64,000 bases of DNA from Corylus avellana (Eukaryota; Streptophyta; Magnoliopsida; Fagales; Betulaceae): NCBI RefSeq assembly GCF_901000735.1, contig NC_081544.1, forward strand, positions 30,932,095 through 30,996,094, given 5' to 3'. Made by a program: the position numbers and the translations under genes. The notes under the pieces are model-generated. The model worked only from the letters and a program-made list of their open reading frames with translations, did not search any database and was not told the DNA's origin. Shown piece after piece: positions 1 to 12,583 of the stretch. The stretch's first letter is position 1. Each line of letters opens with the position of its first letter.

Positions 1-235
1 CATACGTATATATGCATGCAAAAAATCACGTAAGACTTATAAAACATTGTGGTGCGTACATTCTTACCATATCCGCATATCCTTTAAAAATAAATTAAAA
101 AAATAAATAAAAGAAAGAAAGAGTAAGTAGGAGAACATTCCCATTGTCGGTGGTGATAAAGCATATATTATATAATTCAGGCCCAATCAGAACTCAACGG
201 AGCTCAAGCTCAGGCAAAAAAGTAAGGTATATACC

Positions 236-622
236 TACTCACTTGAAGATGCTTTTGATATGTTTTGTAGGGGAGTGAATCCATTTGGGCCATATTGGGA
301 TCATGTTTTGGGATATTGGAAAGAAAGCTTGGAAAATCCTCAAAAGGTGCTCTTCTTGAAGTAAGAGGAAATGAAAAAACAGCCCATTGCCAATTTGAGG
401 CGACGACTCGCTGAGTTCTTGGGATGCCCTTTTTCTCTGGAAGAAGAGACCAAAGGTGTAGTGAATGATATCTCTAGGTTATGTAGTTTTGACAATTTGA
501 GCAACTTGGAGGTGAATAAAAATGGAAAATCGTTATACGGCGGAGAGAATAATGCATATTTTCGTCGAGAATTGGACCGCATTACTGAAGAGAAGTTTCA
601 TGGTACTGGGTTAGGATTGTAG
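236..622 (+). pseudogene. Cytosolic sulfotransferase fragment (C-terminal half, broken)
   Basis: This is the C-terminal part of a plant cytosolic sulfotransferase (PAPS-dependent, SOT family). It starts abruptly at a stretch matching residues about 209 onward of the intact gene at 46149-47204 and reads through the [18 protein letters not shown] segment. Three defects are visible. The N-terminal two thirds, including the PKxGTTWLK PAPS loop, is absent. A TAA stop at 362-364 replaces the Phe codon of the LFLKFEE motif. An in-frame deletion removes about 18 codons that should hold the RxGxVGDWxN 3'-phosphate-binding motif, so FRR is joined directly to ELDRITEEKF. An extra Arg codon is also present in the NLRRR segment. 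The downstream sequence to about 860 resembles the 3' flank of the other cluster members. It cannot encode an active enzyme. Confidence 0.9.
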
Positions 623-1713
623 GTATTCAGGTTGCATCATCATTTTCTTTACTATTGTGTTGTGTGTTGGCATCTTTCCTGCCTCCAAATAAAATGTTTT
701 GTGTTCTTGATCCGATTGTCAACGTGTATGTTGACATACATCCGATCAATTCATCAATTAATAAAATGTTCTTTTTATTTTTTATTTTTTATTTTTTTAT
801 ATTCTCTGTTTTGTCACCCTTTGATATATGTGATAATAATAAAATTGTGTTTTGATATTGGTGTACATATTCTCATTGGAACAAGATCTTCTCCAATTCA
901 TTTGAATTGGATAATATTCAGTTAGATATATTTTGGAAGGATAATATTCAATTAGATATATTTTGGAATAGTACTTTTGTCTTTTTACTTTTTTAGTAGA
1001 CAAAAATACTCTTCCAATATAACTAACTAGATATTACCCCGTGCAAATGAACTGGAGATGATCCTAATTCATCCCGGTACGTACCTTAATTATTGTGTCA
1101 TATATATATATATACCGGGCCAGTACTAGCACTTAAAGTCTAGAAACTGTTAAAAAAAATTATAATTTTAATGGATAAACTTATTTACAAGCCACCCAAC
1201 CCCGCCCCCCCCCTTTTCTTCCTTTTTTTGGGTTTGCTTTTAATGCTAAAAGTTCTTATATATACTGAGCATTAACCTCCCGGTTACTTCGGCCTGATCT
1301 ATTTCACAGCAAATAGAATGCCGCAAGACTGGAGTACTATATATGGAAGGAACAAGGAGACAGTGCTACAAAGAATATTTTGTTCCAGTAAATTGAATAT
1401 ACTAATTACATAATTTATTGTGAGTTACACTTAAATTAATTTGATATTGCCCTCCATTTGCATGGTACCCTGTATATATATATTCATAAATTTGATTAGA
1501 CAACACCTTTTTCTAATCCCATTTACACCATGAAAAACAAAATGAACTACTTTTGTTTTCCAATGTTGTCACAGGAATTGAAGCACATTATTACAATAGA
1601 ACGAAGAGCCCCATGTGGACTATCGTATAACTAAAATTGTTCTGATGGTGTATGATAGCAGTAGAAATTAAAATTGTTTTGATAATCACGTGCTTAATTT
1701 TCATGGTTCAAGA
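623..1713. other. Intergenic, sulfotransferase 3' flank then AT-rich DNA
   Basis: Positions 640-860 resemble the 3' flanks of the sulfotransferase copies at 47205-47480 and 51750-51980, with the same TTGACAT and TCAATAAAATGTT words. A short direct repeat of the GGATAATATTCA.TTAGATATATTTTGGA type lies at about 908-966. I see no gene in the rest. Confidence 0.5.
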
Positions 1714-3395
1714 TCAATCAAGTGGTGACAAGCACTCGTGGGGATTTGTCCAGAAATAATCCTCTTCCTTGGGTTTACCTGGAACCTCCGATCTTCTACT
1801 TGGGTTCCCCATGCGATCTGCGTGGGTTGCCTTCACCGACGCCGAGAATTCATCCCAGCTCAGTGTTCCATTGTTGTACTCATCTATCAGCTCCACAAGA
1901 ATCTTTCTGTCTAGAAGGATCGTTTTCCTGAATCCCAAATATCTGAAAACCAAAAAAAAAAACTTATGTATATAAATGGCTTTTGTGAGATGAATTTGAT
2001 GTTTCCAAGATCTGCAATATGAGTAAAGAATAAGTAGGTCGACAGTACCGTCTGTGGCCTTCAACAACTTTGGCCATGTTTCCTCCATATGTAGGAACAA
2101 AAATATCACTCTCTATCGCCACATGGTAATCCAATGCTGCCATCTGGTTTGAATGGTTTTGGAAGGGCATAAGCTCCGAAGCTTCCAGTAATGTTTCCTT
2201 TCTAACCTGTTTTTATTTTTACATCACAAAAAGAAATTAACGCATATATATATATATCTTTGAAGTTGTTTCAATTAACATATATATGTACTTACAATAT
2301 TTGGAAAAGCTTCTTTGAGGGCTGCCATTCTCCTTTCTGCCTTGTATATTTCTCCAGCAGCAATATAGACTTGGATATTACGATCGATGTCAAATGCCCG
2401 CAATGCTAGTGCAGTTTCCTCAGGAGTCAGAGGGCATAGACCATCTTTCCTTTTCTTCACCGAATCTATTTCTTTTTCTTTCCACCATGGGTAAGCATAT
2501 CTTTTACATGAATTTATCCAGGTTAGTAAATCTATTATGGGCGTGTTACAATGTTAAAATATAAATTAAATGATTAAATGATTAAATTTATCATTCTCTA
2601 TTAGGTCTTGAATTATAACTCTCTTTCTTTCGTTCATCTTTCGTTTTAATTAAATATTTAACCTCTAAAAGAGGGAAGAATATGATCCTCTCCATTTCAA
2701 ATGTGGATGAGTATTTTTGTTTTTTTATTTTTTATGGACAAAAATACATCTTTACTATAACTAACTGAATATTATTCGATTCATTTGAAATAGAGAAGAT
2801 CCTAATTCGTGTCTCACCTCATTTTGGTGGTCTCTTCAATCTCTTCTTCGTTGCAACCTTCTGTACAACCTGAGAAGGCTACCATGTCCATTTCATATCT
2901 GAGATGAAGGACCAAGAAAGGCCCTCTTTTCCTCAAAGTGTTGACAACCTTCTTGGCCACTTTCTCAATCGGGGGAGCAAACCTTAAAGCCTCATAGTTT
3001 ACACGACAGCGTAGTTTCTGGACCTCTTTGGGAATCCCATTATTCGCAAGCCTAGCATCGGTTTTTTGCAAATGCAAGACTTCGTACGTCTTTATGCGAG
3101 GAAGAATCTGTATATATATATGCAAACAAAGATTAATATCTTCATATATAATTAACATGAGCTAGCTATAAACGACGATGGATGAGGAACGACCAACCGT
3201 GTTGTAGTAATATGTCATGTTAGACCAACTAATGGGTGGCATGGAATAGAGGGACTCCACTTCTACTTTCTTCTTCTGCTCAGGAGGCAGCTCTTTCAAT
3301 ATCCGAACTTCATCTCTCAATGAAGTGATGAAATAATCCACATCAAATATATCTTGGAACTGACTGCGCATATAAATCAAATAACCAAATTTGGT

Positions 3396-3436
<41 letters not shown>

Positions 3437-3588
3437 GAGAGAAATGATTGGTGTTAATTTTTTGTCTATATTTTTCTCATATCATCTTACAAATCAATCA
3501 TTAGATTTGTGGACTTAACTATGTGGATCTCACATAAGTCAATGATAGACCTCACAAATCTAATAGTTAATCTATTGAGTTTGTAAAA

Positions 3589-3630
<42 letters not shown>

Positions 3631-5219
3631 AGTTTGTGAGTACTCACCTGTAGTCATTCCAAAAGGAAGTATTGTCCAATTCTGGAACTATAAGAGAGAC
3701 ATTTAGGTATCTTGCAATGGCAACCATGTCACAAATCTGTGAAGAACCACGACAATTCAGAACGTTAAAAATGAAGAGAAAATGAGAAAGGAAGGAGACC
3801 AGAGATTAACGTACGTGCATGGTTTGGTTTTAATGGCCTATGTGCACGACAAAAAAGTTCAAAGGACAATGTTTTTTCTGATTCACGTACGTATAATGAA
3901 ATTTATTCATGAAGGCATGCAACCATAATAATTTACACATATATTTTGCATATTAATAGCAAATCAATAAATATATATATATAACTAGTCCCCAAGAGAT
4001 AATTCAATCGACTGAAATCACGCTTAATGAAGCGAATGTCACTAGTTCGAATCCCCCTCTTGTGTGGACATATATATATATATATATAACTGGTTGATTC
4101 AAATACTGTAAGTCCATAATTGACTCGATCATGTCGATCAATCCATGATTAACTCATGTTGATATATGGAAAGTGAATAATTTTCACCAAGGAGCTTTAA
4201 ATCGAGCAAAGAAGACTCATAAAGAAGTGTAAAGTAAAATCTAGGGTACGAAAAAATGCTGTAGGGCAAAAAAATAACTTACACCAGATCGCATCTGATT
4301 CAATCCTCCATTGGACGAAATCATCAAATATCCATTATTTTCATAAACTCCTGGAAACAAATTTGAAACCGTTTAAGATTGCTGCTTCTTTTGAACAAGA
4401 AAGCTTACGTTACACTAAAATGATCAAAGGATGTATTCAGTTAGGGAAACAAAAAAAAAAAAATTGATCAAAGGATGCAATTACAAATTAAGTAGACATG
4501 ATGCACCTATAACGTCTACACCGGCCATAAGATTTGACAAAGATTATATACATATAGCTAACTCTCAAAAAAATAATAAAGAAGAAGAAGAAGAAGAAAA
4601 AAGGAAGGGAACCTTTGCTTTGATATATACCATAAATCTTACCACTAAATCCAAAAGCTTAAACTTATAAGAATTGATGGCTTTAATTATTTAATTTATA
4701 TTCTAACAAATCTCCTGTATTTACATTAATTAGACTACAAAGTGGTCATTGAGGGCAAGTTTCCCAAAGATTCAATTCAACATTTTCTTCTTTTGGCAAA
4801 ATATATAGCTAGATGGTTTGATAATGGTACTAATTAGATCCTTAGTTTTCATAATTGCAAATTAATCACTTACTTTCCGGTGGAAGAGGGTATGCGATCT
4901 GACGCTTAAATGCGGTCGGACCCAATGTCTGGCCTATAGCTGTCAGCTGAATTACAATAGCCCACAGCAGCACCACCGCCGTGGCTCGAACCGCCCAATG
5001 TTTCAACCGTGCCAATCTAGACCTAATAACCATCATACTCTTCAACTTTTCAGCTTTGATCCCTGCATTTATCAAACTCTTCAACTTTTCGGCTTTCATC
5101 CCCCTAATGATGAAATCCTTCAATATTTCAGCTTTGACTGCACCCATATACTTCAACGTAATCTTCCTATATGGCTTCTCCTTCTCCGGATCCTCAACAT
5201 CATCCTTGGTGTAATCCAT
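1714..5219 (-). CDS. GT106 / O-fucosyltransferase family glycosyltransferase (RRT-like), 516 aa, 8 exons
   Basis: The gene is predicted to encode a type II Golgi glycosyltransferase of the plant O-fucosyltransferase/GT106 superfamily, which acts on cell-wall polysaccharide or protein. CDS exons, 5' to 3': 4874-5219, 4283-4350, 3648-3736, 3198-3363, 2818-3107, 2296-2500, 2049-2206, 1714-1942. Phases are continuous and all introns are GT-AG. The protein has a cytoplasmic tail, one membrane anchor at about residues 75-95, and a lumenal domain with [28 protein letters not shown] (His291-Arg293), YIAAGEIY and [18 protein letters not shown], all family hallmarks. It ends near a Pro-rich HECL tail. 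The start is the first ATG after a stop-containing leader. The tail contains three tandem 13-residue repeats (28-66). Rhamnogalacturonan I rhamnosyltransferase-like activity is one possibility; the exact donor sugar cannot be read from sequence. Confidence 0.9.
3403..3432. repeat. (TA)n microsatellite in an intron
   Basis: About 30 bp of TA dinucleotide repeat lies in intron 3 of the GT106 gene. A second TA tract at about 3590-3627 lies in the same intron. Confidence 0.9.
3990..4072 (+). repeat. tRNA-derived SINE copy 1
   Basis: The copy starts CCCCAAGAGATAATTCAATCG, a degenerate A-box. It continues through ACGCTTAATGAAGCG and a B-box-like GTCACTAGTTCGAATCCCCC, and ends TGTGTGGACA followed by a TA-rich tail. 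The same layout recurs at 35909, 43881, 53328, 56555 and 58151. It lies in intron 2 of the GT106 gene. Confidence 0.7.
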
Positions 5220-7020
5220 CTTCAAGAAAAGAGTTAAGAGTTTGAGTGGGCTTAAAAATGGTGTTTAATTAGCTGAATTTCCCGACCAGGTTTCCGGCGA
5301 TACTCCGGGGAGCTGGCTTTAGGACAACAGTGGCATGCATGCAAGAAGAGTGCGAGGATGCAAGTTTTTAAATAAGAGAATAATATGATTATATTATATT
5401 CCTCCACTTGTTAATCACATTGATTGGTTTCCTTTTCTTGTGGATTTAATACGATTTATTATACTTATTATAGAAAGGATTGAGACCTATGGAAAACTAC
5501 GTACGTACATGATGGGATTGATTGAACAAACAAATACGGTACACAAAAATCAGCAATTAGCATCGATTAATATTGCCAGATGTGTTTAAAATATTTTCTT
5601 TTAAATTAATTTGCTCTAAAAATCCTTGTTAAGTTTTACTTAGAAAACATTTTTTGTTTTCTTATATATGTGGTTTCGATATACGAACTCAACATAAAAT
5701 TAGCGAGTTAGGATTGATGGGTCTAACCCACCTAATTAAATAAATCAGGTTAAGGTTGACATATATAGTCTTATACTAATGTCTCGACATGACCTCAATC
5801 CAACAAGAGACATAAGGACAAAAATTATTCCCAAAAAAAAAGTGAAAAATGTTGTTTCAATGAAAGTTGATATCCAATTACTCTTCTCCAAATATGAACG
5901 ATAAAGGAAAGTGCATTTTACTCTACGGTTGCTGGAAAATATATTATTCTCTTATATTAATCCATGGATGTTTAGTTTTGATTAGAAAAAAAAAAAAAAA
6001 AGATTGAAAAATTAAGAATGTTAATTAAGATCAACGGTGAGGCAATATGATTGTATAGATTAGATAGGTTGAGACAATATATATATATAGTTGACATGGA
6101 TGGGTTTATTAGTTGGTGCCATATGTATCTTTGTCCATAAATATTTCAATTCAACCGTAGGATTTCGCTGTCTAAATTTATATGCTTCAATTTAAGATGG
6201 AAAAGAATGAAGTAGCGAATATAAATAAGGTTGCTGTATTGCATTGAAAAGGAAAATTGCGACTGTTACCACATGTTCGTAACAGAGTTGTGACTCTAAT
6301 CACGTGTTATACTCTCTCTTTCGCCCTCTCTCACAGAAATTAAAATTTGTGAAAACATGGTAAGACCCAAAATGTGATTTTAAAAATGCAGTTTAAAAAC
6401 TAGACAAAATCGCAATTTAGTTTTTAAAATTGCAGTTTAGCCTTTAAAATTATACGTTTTCAAAAAAAACCTCTCATTACCTGCGATTTAAAAACGCAAT
6501 TTTTTAAAAAGATAATCCCAAACAACGGATTCATTTTTCTTAAATGTCATCAAACGAGATAAGCTTTTAGAATTCTCATAAGTTAACCAACCGTGAGTTG
6601 AAATTAATATTTGAGAGGAGGAAGGATGGAACCCATCACCCCAAAAAAAAAAATGTGAATAATAATAAAAATAAAAATAAAAGTATTCATCAACTTAATT
6701 GGGCCATGTTCGATTGCTTGACCAATGGGGATCTCATCAACATTTACTTTAAGCATGGTCCCCATAATTTATATATGCTCTTAATTATGAACCATTTTGT
6801 CAATATTAATACAATTTTTTTTTTTTTTTTTTTTTTATATATATATTCGCACAAGAGCGGGGAGGGGGGGTCAAGGCACAGATCAAGGCGCTTCACACTT
6901 AAAAATAGAATAAAAATTTAAGAGGCTTCAATGTGATGGACACACTCTAACATATACCAAAAAAAAAAACACCATTCTTTTTGTTTCAATTAATCCAGAA
7001 TACTTAACCCCCTATTGAAT
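5220..7020. other. Intergenic between GT106 gene and oligopeptidase gene
   Basis: This is AT-rich sequence with no recognisable gene. It holds the GT106 5' flank (5220-5400) and, at about 6350-6530, a degenerate element rich in GCAATTTTAAAAAC words that ends in ATCCCAAACAA, similar to the MITE at 44905-45135. Long A and T runs lie at 5984-6001 and 6820-6838. Confidence 0.5.
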
Positions 7021-10000
7021 TTATTCATTGTTGAACATCCCTAAAACTTTGATAAGAAAAGCGTAATCATAAGCCATTTCCTCACATTGACCATAGCGTC
7101 CACCTTCACCAAAATGTCCTCCACTCATATTAGTCTTCAAAAGGACTGCACCCGAACATTCAGAGCATGTAGTATCCCTTACTTTGGCCACCCATTTTGC
7201 AGCTTCCCAAACTCCGACCCTGAGAATGAAGATTATGAGCCACAAGTATAAGTTCATGGCGATTTTCTTTATATGTTATGTTTATTTATGCATGTGATTG
7301 TTGATGACATCAAAAGGCAGAAGATAGAAGATAGAAATTTGCCTTGAGTCATGAAATGATGCTGTAACCAGCATTGAAGGATAACAAGTGTGAGGAGTAA
7401 TGTTATCATAAGGAGAATAGCTCAAAATAGACTCAAATTGGGACTGTATCTGAGGATTCCCAAATTCTTCATAATCCAATATGGTGAGAGGCAAACTAGG
7501 ATCCAACAATGTGTTGCATATATCAAGAAATGGAACCTGTTACAAGAATTACCCAAACATCAGTGCCAACAATTTAACAATAAGAAAACTAATCATTCAA
7601 ATTAGCCCAAGTAATACTATGAATCACCAGATAAATTAGCATAAAAAGATAATCATCATATATAAAGTATGTACATATACTAGTGAAACTGATATATATT
7701 ATTCAAACACTAATCACTTCTAAAATTGAAAAATGCTAGGCTTACAAATAAATTTTACAAAAACAACTTTTACAAAGTGATGTGGCACTATATGATTGGA
7801 TTTTTCAAAATTTGAATTTATCTAATTTCCAATCATGTTGTGCTACATCACTTTGTAAAAACTTTTTTGTACAAACAATAAAGGCTATATATATGGAACA
7901 AAAAACCACTTCACTGGATCAGAACACTAAATGGTAAAATATTTCAGTTTAGGGCTAACCTTCAAAATAGCAGCACGAAATAGATCCGGGTACATATTGA
8001 TAGCCGCCCCGACAACTAAACATCCTGCACTATATCCAATAGCACCGAGCCGATCTCTATGAACATAGCCCTCACTGACTAGGTAGTTGGCACATGATCC
8101 AAAGTCATATACGGAATTCTGTTTCAACAACCCACTGCCAGACTTATGCCACGAAGAATCACCACCGCCACCGCCTCTGCTCAAAACAAAACTTCTTGTG
8201 TCATATATATAAAGGAATCAGAATCAACGCCACACTCATTTGATTTTTCAGCCAAGAAAGCAGCTTCTTGGCATACCAAGTGCAAAACATTCAATCTCAA
8301 AATTGAAATCAGTGTAGGTAGTAAATACAATTACTTGCTTATTTTAAAAAATATAGAAAATACCAAAACATTGATGAAGACAACCTAAGATATAGGATCA
8401 ACTAGAGCTTAGAATAACTCATCAATTTTATGTACATAGACACAAGACAAGTTTAATTTATATCAAATACAAACAGGCAAAACTTTTACATATGCAAGTT
8501 CAAAAACAATCAGCCCTCTTCTCGCCTTGGTGGTTGGGTAGTCATATGGTCCTTCGGAAGGTCACAGTTCAAGCTATGCTAAGCTAGCAACAAATAAACT
8601 GGCAAAACACATTAGCAATCTGATTGGTTTCATTTCATGTATAGAGTTAACGTATGTTAATGTCCACTTCAAAAAATCAGTGCCAAAAATGGACAAAAGA
8701 AAAAACTTAACGCAGAACCAACCTCACATCAGCAAATGCCACCACCCAACCACGATCAAGCAAACTCAGGCGATTTGCACACCAGCTTTTTTCTAAAATT
8801 TCCCCATATGCCCCATAGCCATGTAAAACTCCAGGAGACTGACCCTTCTGCCAGGATTTTTGAGAGTACAAGATGGTCAGAGGAATCCTCACACCATCAT
8901 AGGAAACAACTTCCTTTCTTTCACAACAGTATGCACAGGAAAATTCCTTCCATCTCTGTGATTCAAAATTTTGGATATTTTCTTCCTTGTTTTGAGAACG
9001 AATCGTATCTAGCTCATAAGCTGCTAAGCATGTTCTATTAACAGAAACACCCATCACTTCCTCTTGCTGCACAATTGAGTATGTCTGTCTTGACATGTCA
9101 TAGTCAACAATCATATCAGGCATCTGCAGATTCCAAAAGAAAGGATAAATATTTTTATATCAAAACCAAGGAGCATATCTAACTCCAAAGTAGCTGAAAA
9201 TAGTATAATTAGATGTCAAAATTGAATTTGATTCCTACAAAATTGACAATATTCATAAGCATTTTAGCAATTTTTACCAATTTGGTGGTACTTGGCACTG
9301 CCTCCAAGTACCACAAATATTCTACTAATTGTTCCATACAGCAGATTACTAGAAAAAAGGGAGTAAGGCACTGCGAGGGTGGCGGGGCATCAGACAAAAA
9401 GCGTGATGCATATGTGGGTAAATCTAATTATAATTATTAGAAGTTATACCACTGGAGAAGAAAGCACCACGCGGTAAACCAAGCTCATGAAGTCATGGTT
9501 TGAACCTGGAACAACACTACATGAATTTGAGGGCAGGGGGAAATACCATGGATTAAGATTCTCAATCTCTATTTGATGCTGCAAAACATTCAATATGCAC
9601 AGAACATGAGTACAAATACATTTGTATATGAACAGAGCATAAAATAATTTAATTTTTCTCTTTTGTAAGCAGAACTTACATATTGATTAGAACCACCATG
9701 ACATAATCTGAACTAGAAATTAAAACAGCTCAGAGAAGGGGAAAATCAAGCATTAGTAGAACCAGAGATATCTAATGATCCAGTGTCCCTAAGATGAGTA
9801 AATAAGTTATGTTGAATGTATTTTCTTACACACATACGCGCATGCATATGTTGCACTTATTTTAGTCAATTAAAACTTCAGTGCTTCTCTCCTTTTATAC
9901 ATCTACATGATCGTAAGTGACCAACCATAAATGTATCATTTGCATATGAAGTACTGAACCACATATCTGATGTTCTATAGCAAGGATAGGATGTAAAACC

Positions 10001-12583
10001 ATTGAATCACATACCTTGTCACAATAGATTTCATTAAAACAGGAACAGGGATATAGATTCCACAATGGCTATGACAATTACCAAGATCAAATCCGAAATT
10101 CCTGTTACTGACATAACATCACTCTGAACAAAGTATTCTGCCCAATTTTGTGGCAACATTTTCTTTTTTTTATCCATTCTTTTACACTTCATTTGATGAT
10201 CTTATATTTGTTTTAATCTGTAATAAAGGATCCTACAAGCATGGTTTATATTTGTTTCTCTCTTACACAGGACGATGTTGATTGTAACATGATGTCCTTC
10301 AAGACTACAGAGCATAAAGGCAAAACAAAGATGAAATATCATCACTCTTTACTGTTCATATTTTCATAGTAAAGCGTAATGCAATAAAGCAGAGATATAA
10401 ATACCTTACAATTAACATTAATAGGCAAATCGATGGAACAAAACATAGGAAAGCCATTCTTATTGACAAAAAGCACCAGATGCCCATTAAAAATGTCCAT
10501 ATCTTGTAAGCTAATATCTTCTCCTGGAAGGATGACATTCTAAAAGGAAAACAGAAGTATTTCAGAGATGAGAAAAATGGATACATAAAAGAGAGGCAAT
10601 CAAACAGTAAATTATAAAATATACATGGGTTGGAGAACAAACTTCACCTGCCAATTTTCTGGCTGTATATCTTCAACTCGGCATTTAGCCAGGTAATAGT
10701 TTCCACCAGAACACTCCTTATTCTCAGTCAAAGGAGCATTTGTAAGAATATAAAATATACCGTAGTGATGTTCCAAAAAATACTGTACACCACAAACACG
10801 CTCACATATTCTGCGCAAACCATCAAATGGGTTGGCAGCATCTATTACGTAAACCTGCCATAGACAGGACAAGATATAAGTCCACCATTTGAGAATAATA
10901 ACAACATATGCTTGCAAAGGAAAACTAAAATTAATATGTAAATTCCTTCCTCGGATGAAGTTCTTGAGTTTGAATTCACAGTAATGAACTTGCCATCTTT
11001 TGTGCTTGTAATGTCCACACAAAAGCTGGAATCACTCTCTGTAAATACTGGGACGTCATCTGTATCATGAAATCCTAGTTTGGTACAGAGAACCCTGCCC
11101 AAAAAGAAAGAAAAAAGGGTAAGAGAGTATCATGAGCCCCCAGGAAAGAGGATCCAGAACAGTCACCTTGCCTGTAAGGTCGTTGATTATCATCTGATAT
11201 TGTATAAAACAGAGTATTTCCATCTTGAGCCCATGCCAAGCTAACAACCCCATCAACTCGTAATTTTGGAATAATGCATCCACTTCTAAGGTCCTTAATT
11301 TGAAGCATGAATCGTTCACTGCCAGTAATATCAAGTGTGTATGCAAGAAAATTGTGGTCGGGTGAAATTCGACATGCACCCACGTGCACATAACCTGCAA
11401 CATTGAACGCCAATATAACAAAAAATATTAGCTAATAAAAGGTAATATCTATGAGAAAGAATTTATTGGTGCTCTTCTCACGTAAAGAGGTAAGAGAGAA
11501 GCTTGCCATATTGCTCCGCAATTTCATTCCAGTCTAGCAAAGGTTCCTCCCTTCCAAATCCTCCGCTTGCATAATGAAGAAAAGTCTTCATAGAACCACT
11601 TTTCTGAGTATCTAACCTCCTACACAGAACCGGGTATTCCTTTCCCTCAGGAATGTATTGGTAATACAACCTGCTCAAATGTAATGAAGACAAATTTTGA
11701 ATTTCAAAGAATTGCCCCTCCATTAAAGCAGAAAGATAAAAGTTAACTGCACAAATCAAAATTGGTGCAAGTGTACCACTCTCTTCACTCCTGCATTCCC
11801 CTCGTCACATTCACTAGAAATTCAAGTCCACGCCTATTAGATAATGCTTTCATTATAACAGCTTGGATTGACAGTATGTGCATTTTAAGGCTTTCCAAGC
11901 ATTTCAACCCACCCACTAACCTGCTACAAACTAAATTAGCTCGCCAATTGATTTCCATGAGCCAGGGACTTCACCATGAAAATCCAAATTCTTTTCATTT
12001 TTTACACCAACAAGCACTTGTACAAACATACAAATGATACAATTCACTAACATAGCATTCCAACCAGTCAAAAGACTACATATATATTACAAGTCGAAAT
12101 TTATGAATTTCGCGCGCACACGAAACTCACATAAAAATTAAAAGAAAAATTGTAAAACTTTGCGAAAAAGACGAAATGGGTTGATGAAAAATGAACAAAC
12201 CAGGGTCCCCAGCGCTCAGGAGGAGTGGAAATAGTGGCAGGCATTCGGCTTTTCATCTCGGAAAACAGCGTGCATTGCAGGTTGTGGGTGTCAGCCATAA
12301 AAGCTTCAGCGTACGAGTTTTCTTGGCTAAGGTACTCAGAGAGATCAGGGTCGTTGGTGTTGGACATCCAATGGAAAGGATCTTGCCACGTCCTCCCATG
12401 GGCCGTTACTGTGAACGGGATTTTCTTTGGGACCGGAGGGGCTTGCGGGGGCGGCGAGAAGGGGTGGCCTCTGCAGAGGGAGGAGAAGAGGGAGGAGGAT
12501 GCGTTGGGGATGAAGAGAAAAGAGAGGGACAAAGTGTACCCTTTGATTGAGCGCTTGGGGCTTAGCAGGGAGGCAAGAGCCAT
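7021..12583 (-). CDS. Prolyl oligopeptidase family serine peptidase (S9A, oligopeptidase B-like), 806 aa, 11 exons
   Basis: The product is a serine peptidase with an N-terminal beta-propeller and a C-terminal alpha/beta hydrolase, cleaving short peptides, often after basic residues in this subfamily. CDS exons: 12201-12583, 11507-11670, 11172-11394, 10926-11094, 10648-10854, 10405-10539, 9450-9578, 8723-9123, 7960-8176, 7343-7536, 7021-7219. Phases are continuous. The catalytic triad is present: Ser653 in GYSAG, Asp739 in SFHDSR and His776 in GGHFGEGG. The HGYGAYGE segment fits the oxyanion-hole region. The Ser/Arg-rich N-terminus could be an organellar targeting peptide. Introns 2, 3 and 10 begin with GC (GCAAGC, GCAAGG, GCAAAT), because no GT restores the conserved reading frame. 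The donor of exon 4 is the least certain; it adds roughly four residues (IYILIL) before VYVIDA. The start is the first ATG. Confidence 0.92.

Noticed and set aside
10926..10945. U12-type AT-AC intron after GGAATTTAC in the oligopeptidase gene
   Set aside because: ATATTAAT does not match the U12 donor consensus; a GT donor at 10925-10924 keeps phase with a small insertion.
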